Assembly (NCBI RefSeq): GCF_036884655.1 | Contig: NC_088355.1 | Coordinates: 41,655,001-41,719,000 of the forward strand | DNA: 64,000 nucleotides | Reading direction: 5' to 3' | Source: Musa acuminata AAA Group | Taxonomy: Eukaryota > Streptophyta > Magnoliopsida > Zingiberales > Musaceae | In this document: positions 21,484-31,900 of the stretch, piece after piece | How positions within the stretch are numbered: position 1 is the first letter of the stretch | Layout of the letters: every line of letters begins with the position of its first letter | Notes under the pieces: model-generated | What the model saw: only the letters and a program-made list of their open reading frames with translations | What the model was told of the DNA's origin: nothing | The model's database searches: none | Program-made: the position numbers and the translations under genes

Positions 21484-21912
21484 CTACTCCTCCAGCTCGA
21501 AGGCTGACACCGGGAAGCTGTCGGACAACCCAGTGCCGGTCTTGAAGGTGATCTTCCCCGTCGAGGGATCCTCGACGCGCATCTCAACGACGGAGAGCCA
21601 CAGTAGTAGCTCCTTGGTCTTCACCCCCGTCATCTTGTGCATCTTGCGCTTCTCCACGAATGCCGTCACCTCAGGGGCGTACGACACCGCCCGCTTGATC
21701 TTCTTGAAGGTGTGGTCATGCTTCTTCTTCTGGATCAGCCATATGAACCCAGCCGCGCGGTTGTACCCGAACTCTTGGATGTCCTCGAGGGGGAAGAGCC
21801 CCCTCGGGAGCTCCAGTTCTTGAAGCAGTTGGATGGATTTCTTGCGGCAGAGGGCGTCACCGGTGAAGACCTCAGCACCGTGGCGATGGCTTTCGATGGT
21901 GTGGAGAGCCAT
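21484..21912 (-). CDS. DUF538 domain protein, MALHTIES subtype, copy G
   Basis: An intact 142-aa protein with Arg23 and Ala53. The reading frame is open further upstream to an ATG at 22015-22017, which would add 35 residues. That ATG lies inside the TATA box position, which reads TATAAATG here, so it is upstream of any normal transcription start. The ATG at 21912 matches all paralogues and is chosen. The promoter has lost about 75 bp compared with copies C, D and F, between two TTGACTG motifs. Copy G is divergent with copy H (ATGs 1058 bp apart). Confidence 0.9.
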   Translation of the reverse strand: MALHTIESHRHGAEVFTGDALCRKKSIQLLQELELPRGLFPLEDIQEFGYNRAAGFIWLIQKKKHDHTFKKIKRAVSYAPEVTAFVEKRKMHKMTGVKTKELLLWLSVVEMRVEDPSTGKITFKTGTGLSDSFPVSAFELEE

Positions 21913-22014
21913 GTCGTCGATAACTAAAGTGGTTCGGAAGCTAAAGAGCAGTGCAGAAGAGGATGACGAAGAGAAGGCAAAAGGGCTGATGAAACGAAGA
22001 TGGGAGGGAGATGG

Positions 22015-22022
22015 CATTTATA
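22015..22022 (-). promoter_or_regulatory. Altered TATA box of copy G
   Basis: TATAAATG on the minus strand instead of TATAAATA, 110 bp before the ATG. The change may weaken the box slightly and creates an in-frame ATG. Confidence 0.65.
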
Positions 22023-22199
22023 GGTGAGAAGTAGGAGTCTCGTAATGGGTATACGACGCAAACAAGCCATGATATGCGCATGTCATGTAAGACCCATATA
22101 GTAATTGGGTCTTCTTTGTAGGGCAGTCAAGTCAGTCAAACGACCAAGTCGGGTTATTACAACGGGCTCGATCTCGATGGATTTGGTCTCAACGTCTAA

Positions 22200-22669
22200 A
22201 CCACGCATGCTTGAAGTTGTGACCAAAACTCTAAGAGTGGCCGTCCTTCAGGAGTCAAATAAGACAATAATTTTAGTAGTACAACGTTCGTTATGACCAA
22301 GTTAAAGAATACGTAGGTAGGATTTAAGTGCTTGGATTGACTTAATATCGGATCTAAGATATATCTAAAATTTTAATATATTTTTAAATAATCAGTGTGA
22401 CATAATTCTATGAGCTTGGAACCTTTTCAAGTCGTGGTGTCGAAAGTAGATCTCCACTTGAAAATTCTATTTATGTTGGAGGTATTTTTTATAAAGTCTA
22501 ATATTTTCGATATTAAAGCATGATCGAGCATTTGATCTTCTCAAATGTAGATGATGTTATTTGAATCACATGTGCCCTGCTTGGATTGTTATCATTTCAA
22601 ATAATATTTACAAATGCAAGTAAGAAGGCTTTGACGTGTCTTTGTATGATTATGTTTGACTACTTAAAG
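22200..22669. repeat. Dispersed block between divergent copies G and H
   Basis: It contains the ~300-bp block described at 7805-8110, with GTCGAAAGTAGAT and GGATTGTTATCATTTCA. Together with the two promoters it forms the intergenic region of the G/H pair. No gene is seen. Confidence 0.55.
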
Positions 22670-22859
22670 CATGCGTGGTTTAGACGTTGAGACCAAATCC
22701 ATCGAGATGGAGCCCGTTGCAATAACCCGACTTGGTCGTTTCACTGACTTGGCTGCCGTCGCTCGTCTCGCTCACACATCCCAAGTGCTCATCTCCCGGC
22801 AATTATTGACTGCCCTCCAAAGAAGACCTACTCTATGGAACCTATTCGTACTTCTCACC

Positions 22860-22867
22860 TATAAATA
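22860..22867 (+). promoter_or_regulatory. TATA box of copy H
   Basis: TATAAATA, 110 bp before the ATG at 22970. About 60 bp directly upstream of it that are present in copies A, C, D and F are deleted here. Confidence 0.75.
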
Positions 22868-22969
22868 CCATCTCCCTCCCATCTTCGTTTCATCAGCCCT
22901 TTTGCCTTCTCTTCCTCATCCTCTTCTGCACTGCTCTTTAGCTTCCAAACCACTTTACTTATCGACGAC

Positions 22970-23398
22970 ATGGCTCTCCACACCATCGAAATCCATCGCC
23001 ACGGTGCTGAGGTCTTCACCGGTGACGCCCTCTGCCGCAAGAAATCCATCCAACTGCTTCAAGAACTGGAGCTCCCGAGGGGGCTCTTCCCCCTCGAGGA
23101 CATCCAAGAGTTCGGGTACAACCGCGCGGCTGGGTTCATATGGCTGATCCAGAAGAAGAAGCATGACCACACCTTCAAGAAGATCAAGCGGGCGGTGTCG
23201 TACGCCCCTGAGGTGACGGCATTCGTGGAGAAGCGCAAGATGCACAAGATGACGGGGGTGAAGACCAAGGAGCTACTACTGTGGCTCTCCGTCGTTGAGA
23301 TGCGCGTCGAGGATCCCTCGACGGGGAAGATCACCTTCAAGACCGGCACTGGGTTATCCGACAGCTTCCCGGTGTCAGCCTTCGAGCTGGAGGAGTAG
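22970..23398 (+). CDS. DUF538 domain protein, MALHTIES subtype, copy H
   Basis: An intact 142-aa single-exon gene with a private S8I change (HTIEIHRH), Arg23 and Ala53. The coding region and TATA box are sound, but two promoter segments are missing compared with copy C: about 18 bp after CCCAAGTGCTCATCT (22794) and about 60 bp after CTCTATGG (22838). The second includes the GCATGCGCGTATCATGG segment. The 3' UTR and (TA)n tract are conserved. Confidence 0.9.
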   Translation: MALHTIEIHRHGAEVFTGDALCRKKSIQLLQELELPRGLFPLEDIQEFGYNRAAGFIWLIQKKKHDHTFKKIKRAVSYAPEVTAFVEKRKMHKMTGVKTKELLLWLSVVEMRVEDPSTGKITFKTGTGLSDSFPVSAFELEE

Positions 23399-23522
23399 CA
23401 GGGATGATCATGCCGAACAGGACATGAATCACAACGTTTCCTGCCGGCCTAAAGTAGTCATTTGGCTTCCTAAGTATTTGGTTTCTGTCTTGTTAAGTCG
23501 TGCTTCTGTATTAAGGACCTAC

Positions 23523-23526
<4 letters not shown>

Positions 23527-23571
<45 letters not shown>
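23527..23571. repeat. (TA)n microsatellite downstream of copy H
   Basis: About 22 TA dinucleotides beyond the copy H 3' UTR. Confidence 0.95.
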
Positions 23572-25673
23572 CATAAAATTTTCAAGATTTATGTGAGATG
23601 ATGCAACTTAATAATCTTATAACTGATCTGAAAATTTTAGTTTTCACCATGAATATAAATGAGATAAATTTATCGAATCATATTAAATATTATATCTATT
23701 TTTTTATATATATTTTTATTATTAATCTTTGATAAATTTTTTTATCATCTCACTTTCCAGTTTGATAGTAATAATCAATTGAAGTCCCTCGAGACAATAA
23801 CTTTGAAGCATCATCAAGAAGGAAGGCCCCTTGCCACTATACCACACATTCAATAATTTTAATATTAATATTGACATATATAACAAGTGTTTTTTTGTTT
23901 TGTTGGACATAATTGTGGTAGCTAAAGCGTCTTCTCACATTCAATGCATTCTCACGAATATAATATCTAAAGCACCCGATTGCGACAAAACTAATTGAAT
24001 AAATAGCTATCATGACCAAAGCATCTCTTCATTGAAGCAAGCATCCAAAGTGCCCATCTCATCGTCCCCGATGCATTATAAACTCATAAAGCATCTATAA
24101 TATCCGACTCAATCATCATAGTCAAAATATTAATGCACTCTAATTAATTGGGCAAAATATTTTCCTATGATATAAGCTTAAAAAAGGCTTAGGCTATAAT
24201 ATATCATCCTATGATATAAGCTTAAAAAAGGCTTAGGTTAAGCATTTTCTTGTACTCTATTTGCTCATGACATAAGTATCAAAATGATCGATATGTTTTA
24301 AATGAGGAAAGCTCAAGACATAAGTATCAAAATGCATAATATATCATAATCAAATAAAATATCTATCGTATCGTATGTTGCATCCGTTAATGCTAATATA
24401 TTTTAACTAAACAAAGTTTCTCCACAAATATGAATGTTAGTTCATAATATAAGCATCCAAAATGTATGATGCATAATAATAGGTCAAAACATATTCCATG
24501 CATTCATTTAGGATATAATTATCAAAATATCTAATACATCCTAAACATCCAAAATGTATGATACATTCATATAGGACATAATTATCAAAACATCTAATAC
24601 ATCCTAATAATACAAGACATCCAAAATTTAAGATGCAGATCAAAATATTTTCCATGCATTCATATAGGACATAATTATCAAAACATCTAATACATCTTAA
24701 TAATACAAGGCATCTCCTTAAGTGTAATAAATCCAACTATGAGATATGCATTAAAGGATTCAATGTGCATAATCGTATCTTTTCGCATGTAATATATTCA
24801 CATAGGGATACAAGCATAAAAAATTACATGATATGTCTAACCAAGTTAAACATCTCCGGGCGTAATTGCTACTTGGAGAGCTCGATCAACCTAACCTGCA
24901 AGAACGAGACTAGGGAGACAATCCATCGAGCAGTCATTGGAATCAAAGTAAGTCCGGGTTTGTGGTGCTTCCCAACTCATGGCCGAGTGCTATCGGCCTA
25001 CTTAGTCAATTCCATATAATCTACTCGATTTCTACTTGGCTTGACCTTCCCATCATGGCTTCTGTCACCTCATCATGACCTACCCCAAAACTCTTGTCCC
25101 TTCCGGTGTTCTCTCTACAGTCCTTTCGGCCTATCAATTAACAGATCAGACGAACCATATTAAAGTTTTCGATTACAATAATTGATGCTCGATTTCTCAA
25201 TCATGATACATCCAAATCTACACATTTTCCCAAAATCAGAAACGAGATTAGACAAAACCCAAAACAAAATAGAGAGATTAGACAATTGATAGGCAGAACA
25301 TGACAAGCAAAAAATTACTCACATGTCAATTCTACTTGTTCTTGCTAATCTCTAAGCCGACACGTCGGCTTTACTTTACCGACACTCTAACTATAGTTTT
25401 GGTCGATACAATTATGAGAGGTTTAGATTTATGTGATCGATAACACGACATCAATAAAAAATCTATTCAACTCCACGAGGTTAATTATGTTATCTCTTAT
25501 TATTTTATTTCTCTCGAATTCAGCACATGATTCCACTATTATATTGATGATCGAATGGTACGTACAATCATTCTAAATATAAATTCTAATATCAACTTAA
25601 CGATGACATACCATGCTATCAAACATGTTTGATGATAAGACATATTTTAGATCTCAACCACGTCACGACCTAT
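23572..25673. other. AT-rich region with small tandem duplications
   Basis: A 30-bp segment (CCTATGATATAAGC onward) occurs at 24164-24193 and again at 24208-24237. Around 24440-24720 the phrases CATCCAAAATGTATGAT and AGGACATAATTATCAAAA recur several times as an imperfect tandem array. The short open frames here follow these repeats. No gene is seen. Confidence 0.5.
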
Positions 25674-26770
25674 TGTGGAAAACAATTTTAAGTCGTGGCC
25701 TCGGGGTCGACGTGGCTCGGTTCAAGTCCGGATGATGGAGGATCTTCTCGGGGAGGCCTTCGAGTTCGCTAAGGTTGCCGATTACAGTGGTCCGATCGGG
25801 ACAGGGTCGCCGTTTCCTCCAGGCAAGAACTCCTCGCCTGCGCGTCCCGTGGTGACCTTCGGCTTCACACCTGCACAAAGGTCGGGTCGGAAAGCTCGAC
25901 CCGACCCCTCCGACGATCAAGTTAGAAGATAGTGGCACAGGAATTCTGTAGCTAGGGGGTGCTCTCGCCCCTCTTCCCCCTCCACTCCGTTCAAAATGCG
26001 AGGGTATTTATAGGGAAGGAAGCTTACTGTTTCCTGATGTGCCCGCTTGCAGGGGGCAGGCTAGTAGAGTCTAATACTGGTGTTGGCGTGGTGTGAAAGA
26101 TCGAGCATGAACAGGATGTTTAATGTGCCTCGGTCAATGTTTCGGTCCATTTGACCAAGTGGTGTCGGGTCGATCGAGGCGTGAGGCATCATCTGGGGCA
26201 GCTGACGTCAGCCCGAGTCTTGTTGCCATTATTATCCTCATCACGACCCATGCCATGTCACACCCCTGCTATGTCAGCATGAGGGCTGTCTTTCCCTCCA
26301 AACCGGAGTCCGTACAGGGAGATGCCCCCTTGGCAAGTCTCGTCTTGGAAAGCTCGGGATGGTGTCGCATGGTACCATTCTGTGCATACCGAGCGGCAAT
26401 CGCATGAAGGTACGATCTCGTCATTCGGGGATCGATCGCCACGGTAAATCCACATACGATCGATCCTCGGGCAATAATATAAAAGCTCTTGACCGGCACT
26501 TGGCCAAGGGACGAAAAAGAGAGAGAAGGAGAAAGACCACTGACTTAATCTACGAGGGGCCCAAGTCGGCAATCTCCCGACCAGGGCCTGTGTGTAGGAA
26601 CGTGACCACCTCCGGAGATGCGACCATCCCGACCTCTGATTCAGCTCGACCTCGGTGCTTCTTTCGATCAACCGAGAGACGCACCCTCAAGCACCGAGAA
26701 CTCCAAACATCAACCCGTGGGTCAAGCCGTGCTGACTCTTCGACCACAGTGTAAGAGTTCACCAATATCT
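25674..26770 (-). mobile_element. Solo LTR, about 1.1 kb
   Basis: It is flanked by the direct 5-bp duplication CCTAT at 25669-25673 and 26771-26775. On the minus strand it starts AGATATTGGTG (probably TG changed to AG) and ends TTTTCCACA. A TATA box, TATAAATA, lies on the minus strand at 26005-26012. It is clearly more GC-rich than its surroundings, and the open frames inside it have no recognisable domain. No second LTR or internal region is present. Confidence 0.7.
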
Positions 26771-26775
26771 CCTAT

Positions 26776-28728
26776 ATAATTTTGTAGAGTCTCAATATGA
26801 ATCATTTAAATTCTTGATATCTTAAGATGAAATAAAAAATGAACCTTGGTTGGTTCCAAATTTACCATCTTTGTTGAATGACTAAGATATATCACAACAA
26901 CAATCAATATCGAACTTATGCTCGTTTGATTTGATCACCTCATCTACCAAATCTTTTGCATCAGATCTAGTTTTTGAACTAGTAGGTCGAGGATCACCAC
27001 CCTGGTTGTAGCACTAGATTTAACAGCATGCAGCTTCTACTTATTGTCGCAATCCAACAATGACAACAAGAAGCCGCCAAGTCCCAATTATTTCTGGACC
27101 TCCAGCATGATATACACATTTCTGAACCCAACCGCCACAAAATCTATAAGGTCCAAACTATTCTGGGGACCTTAATAAATACATTTAGGTCCCCCACCCC
27201 ACTGTTTGGGGTCCAAACAACAGCATCGACTCTCAAATACATACCTATATACTTGCAATATTTATCTTTGTGATGACCACAACAAAACCATGTTAGCCCC
27301 CGGATGAAGTTTATGTGACATTTATATATACGAGCGAGCTCATAGGGTGATCGCTCATGCAAAGTACAAAGGAGGTTTACCGATAGCAAGCCATCACGGC
27401 CTGCAACTATGTGGGCCGAAAAAGATAGCTTTGGTGTCGCCTTAACTCGCGACCGGGTGACATGGCGCCCACTCAGCGTAAAGGCGGCTTGGGATCAGAG
27501 GCCGGCGGCGGGCCCTTTCGGATGTGCGTCACGTGCATGGCTCGTGTCTAAAGTCGTGCAACGCAGCGGCTCTCTGTAAAAGCCGATCCAGCAGTGCATG
27601 CATTGAGAGAATATATATCGATGATTAATGCATGCATGTAATTATAGTGGTGGATCCCATACGGGGCCCATCTTTTATAACCTTTGGACGTGGACGTGGA
27701 CATGGAATCGGATCGCTGCTTTACGAGAATGTGGAAGCCAAAGCTTCCTCACATGCCTTGCAGTGGCAGACGAGGAATCATTCTCAAGGCCTGCGATTAC
27801 GTAGGTTTCCTCCGTGGAAAGCACCGGTGACGCCAGGAAACGGGGACGGCGCGTCGATCCGGTCCGGTTCACGCCCGTCGAGGCATTTTGGTCCCGCGCG
27901 CACGAATCTTAAGTCACGATGAAGGGTTGCGGTGAGATGTAATAAATACTATAGCCGTAAGTGAAGTGGCCATTTCCTTTCACGTCGTACAGCTGCTTTG
28001 GAAAAAGAAGGGATGAGACAGGCGCCAACCTCACCGACACCTTTGTTTTGCTGGCACTTTTCTTCCACAGCTTGCATCCTTAAATGCCCAATTTGCATTA
28101 TATATATATATATATATATATTTATATAATATACGTACCTTAACATGCTTTAGAACGAATGTTATTGTTTCAACGTCTGATGTAACGTGAAAGAGTGACC
28201 CAACTCTGAAGCAATCTCCTTCATCAGGACCGTCCGATGATGCAGCTCTACAGTGAGCGCTAGTGTTTGACTCCCTCTCCCGATTTTATGAATCGGACGG
28301 TTGGTGATGGGTGGGAAAGGAGATGGGGACGGCGGCAGCCGTTAGATTCCGTGGGTTATGTACTCCGCTTTCTCCTGCCCTACACGTGATGCAACGAAAG
28401 CAGATGCCTGGCGTGCGAATCGAAGCATGGTAATGCGGGCGACGGAGCACCCACCGCGTGTGTCGGTGGGGCCTCCTGTTTCGTGTGCGTGGCGGTGCAG
28501 CGGATCGGTGCGTGGTGGAAAAAGGGTGGTGCTCGCAAGGTGGAAGTGGGAAGATGGACATCATTAAAGCGTAAATGATGTCTTCCCGATGTATTATTAT
28601 CATCGATTGATTTAATCATATTCGAATTTTTTAAAACAAATCAATTGAGAAAAAGAATTAAAAGTCGATTTTTTTATTAGTTTATTGTTTATCAATACGA
28701 GTATAATAAAGAGGAATACGGGTTGTGA
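26776..28728. other. Intergenic region upstream of the formin gene
   Basis: Part of this region is GC-rich (about 27400-27560 and 28220-28560), as often seen near plant promoters. It holds a short (TA)n tract at about 28099-28121. The open frames at 28286-28619 and 27632-27922 show no family features and overlap each other on opposite strands. No gene is supported. Confidence 0.45.
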
Positions 28729-28736
28729 TGACGTCA
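28729..28736. promoter_or_regulatory. TGACGTCA palindrome upstream of the formin gene
   Basis: A perfect TGACGTCA lies 189 bp before the formin ATG. This is the core of TGA/bZIP (as-1, CRE-like) binding sites in plants. That it acts on the formin gene is inference from position only. Confidence 0.4.
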
Positions 28737-28917
28737 CCCGCTCCCTTCTCCGACAGCGTCAAGAAAACAAAAGAAAATGAGAGAAATACACGGATCTAAA
28801 CTTCTCTCTCACTGCCATTTCGAAGCTTCGGCTATCCTTCTCTCTCACTGCCATTTCGTGGCGACCGGAACGAAACGAAACGAAACGAAACGGAGGTCGT
28901 TCGAGAACCGTAGCGCG

Positions 28918-31900
28918 ATGATGCTCCTGGTGGTGATCTCCCTCCTCTGTGCCGCCGTCGCCTCCGGTTCAGACGTTGGAGGCGGCAGCCGGAGGGTCCT
29001 CCACCAGCCGCTGTACCCCATCCAGTGGACCCCCCCGCCGCCCCCTCAGGAATTCTTGGACCCGCCGCCGGACGACTCGAGCCCCTTCTTCCCTGGCGTC
29101 CCCTCCCCGCCGGCTGCCTCCACCCAGACCCCCGCCGCCGCGACCGCCACCTCCACCACTTCATCTCCATCTTCTGGGTCCAAGAAGGCCGCCGCAGTCG
29201 CGGCTTCTGTCTCGGTCGCCGTCCTCGCGGTCCTGTTTTTGTCGGGGTTCTTCTTGTATCGGCTGCGGAGGGCTAGGAGATCGCCGGACACTGGGAAGCT
29301 CATGGGCCCCGACGATAACGGCGGTCGGCAGGAGGGCCGCCCAGCTTCTGCCGCCGCGCCGGATTTCCTCTATTTTGGCACCATGGGCACGCGGTCGGCG
29401 GCGGCGTCGGGCCGCACGAGGAGCAGCGAATTGAACGGATCACCTTACCGGAAGCTCGGGACGGAGCGGGTGCTGGAAATGCATCACCCGAGCCCCGACC
29501 TTCAGCCTCTGCCGCCGCTGAACGCGACAGTTTCGCGGAAGGGGATGGTCCCTCCGCCGATGGCGTCCTCCGATGACGATACCTTCTATACTCCGCAGCG
29601 GTCGGTGGCGTCCGCCACCACCGAGAGCCCAAGTAGTCCGGTCTCGCGGCTGAGCCTCCCTAGTATGAGCAGCGGCAGGAAGGAACACTTGGTTCCGGCG
29701 GTGGGGGACTCCGCTCCTCGCTCCCGGAGGTCTTCCCCTCGAATGCAGCTCGCTAATTACCCGAGTTCTGAAGTCAAACAGATGATCCCACCAACCAACC
29801 AACAACCTCCGCCACCGCCACCGCCGCCGCCCCCTCCCCCACCACCACCACCGCCGCCGCCGCCCCCACCTCCGCCAACATCCACAATAGATAATATCAC
29901 CAGGAATCCACCAACCCCTCCGCCACCGCCGCCTCCACCACCGGCTACTGAAGCCGTGAGAAAAATTGAACAGCCAATTAAAGCCCCGGTAGCACCAATT
30001 GCTCCATCTTCAAGGCGTCGACTGCTGAATCCCCTGCCTCCTGAAGCTACGCGGATCAACATACCGCTTCCTCCCTCGAAGCTGGGCAACGGAGTCCCTG
30101 CCAGTTCTTCAAGGCGAAATGACGAGGCGGGGGAGGATTTGGAGGGTGATGCGAAGCCCAAGTTGAAGCCCCTTCACTGGGACAAAGTTAGAGCGAGTTC
30201 CGATCGGGCAATGGTCTGGGACCAATTGAAGTCAAGCTCATTTCAGTAAGATCTTCCCTGAGGTTTTCTATCCCACTTGCTTTATTTTCCATAGCTTTCA
30301 AGACATAAATTAGCATTATGTTCTTCTCTTCATTTTGGCAGATTGAATGAGGATGTAATTGAGACTCTATTTGTCAACAATGCCACAACTTCTATTCCTA
30401 ATGATGCAAGCAGAAGACGGGGTGTGCTGCCATTCAAGCAGGAGAACAGAGTGTTAGATCCAAAGAAGTCACAGAACATTGCAATACTTTTGAGGGCATT
30501 GAATGTTACAAGAGAGGAGGTCTCTGAAGCACTTTTAGATGGTAATCATCCACAATTTGCAAACTTTTGTTTAAGCTCTAATATGTTCCTTATCATATTT
30601 ATGTAAACTGTTCATGTGGCACAATAATTCGATAGATTTCCACCCTAATCTTCTGAAGTCAGGTTGGCAATCATCATTGCCTTTTCCAATAGGATGTCAG
30701 ATGATAAATTTTTTGTGGCAGACTACTCCCCAAATCTAACTTTAATATCTTATCTCATGTTCCACTGTGGTCATTAGGTACCTATTTTCACTAGTGACAA
30801 CAAATTAGTGATAAGAGTTGGACTGTCTTAAGCATGACCTTTTTTTCTGGCATATGGAATCTGAGCTATTGTCGTGCAATCAAAATCAACTTGTTCCTCA
30901 TGAAGCTCTTCAGAAACATAGATAGGTGCCTTGTTTAGATGCCTAGAGTTCTGGAATTAAACATTCAGATTTTTTTTCCTCCCTATTAGCTAAGTTCAAG
31001 CTCAACTGTTGTCCATCTAGCTGACTACCATTACAAACATCTGGCTGCAGGAAATTTTTCTTTGTGCTCTAAGGTTATTGAATAGGGAGGCATGCTCACC
31101 TTTTTACCTTCACCCTGTCTACAACTAATTGTAGCTACAATTGCTAGACATTCTTAGGAGTTGTATGGATTTGTTTAAATTCTATCTCTTGAACTTTACT
31201 TTTTTGTCTTGTGGACACAGAACCAACTCATGTACAATAGTATCCACACTAACTCATGTCAGTGCTGTGTTCTGAAGGGGCTTATATAACCACACTTAGC
31301 TGGAGGTTTCTAAGATAGGTCTTGGATTGACTAATTGTAATCAACATAGATAAGGAAATTAGAAGATTGAAGGAGAGGGCAGAACTTAAGAGAGAAAAAT
31401 GTCTAGTTGCCAAAAGCGAGAACAGCTAGGATGGGCATTGCCCAAATAGTTTTCATTCGTTTGTAAAAGAAATACAACATAGTTCCAATTCCAGCTGCAA
31501 TGGTTAATCTAGGACTTCTACCATTACATGGTTTCCTTTTTGATAACCTAAAAGGGCAGCTAACTAGTTTATCAATCACCTTTCCTGATATGCTCATTAT
31601 TATCCTAGACTTCTTCCCGTAACATGGGGTCAATAATGAGTGTGTCTCAGAACCCTCAAATTCTGTTTGGTAACTAGGTTTCATAAAAGGTCTCAAGAAG
31701 AACCCATCCAGTTTATTAACTCAACATGAACCCTCAAATTCTGTTTAAAATATAGTCTAGAAGAGAACTGCCTACATAATTACCCAACTCATCTTAGCTT
31801 TTTGTAACTAAAAGTTAAGCATCCTTAAGTGCTCTAAACTTAGATAGAGTTTTGGAGAAGAGGAAGGTGACAACCCTGATATTGCAAATAAGCTAAAAAG

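Noticed and set aside
26258..26754. 131- and 137-aa frames on opposite strands
   Set aside because: They lie inside the solo LTR at 25674-26770 and show no retrotransposon or host domain.
28060..28085. TTCCACAGCTT resembling the start of miR396
   Set aside because: Only about 11 bases match and no complementary arm was seen nearby.
28777..28917. Upstream formin start adding 47 residues
   Set aside because: It would place polar residues before the signal peptide, and the stretch holds a short direct repeat typical of leader DNA.
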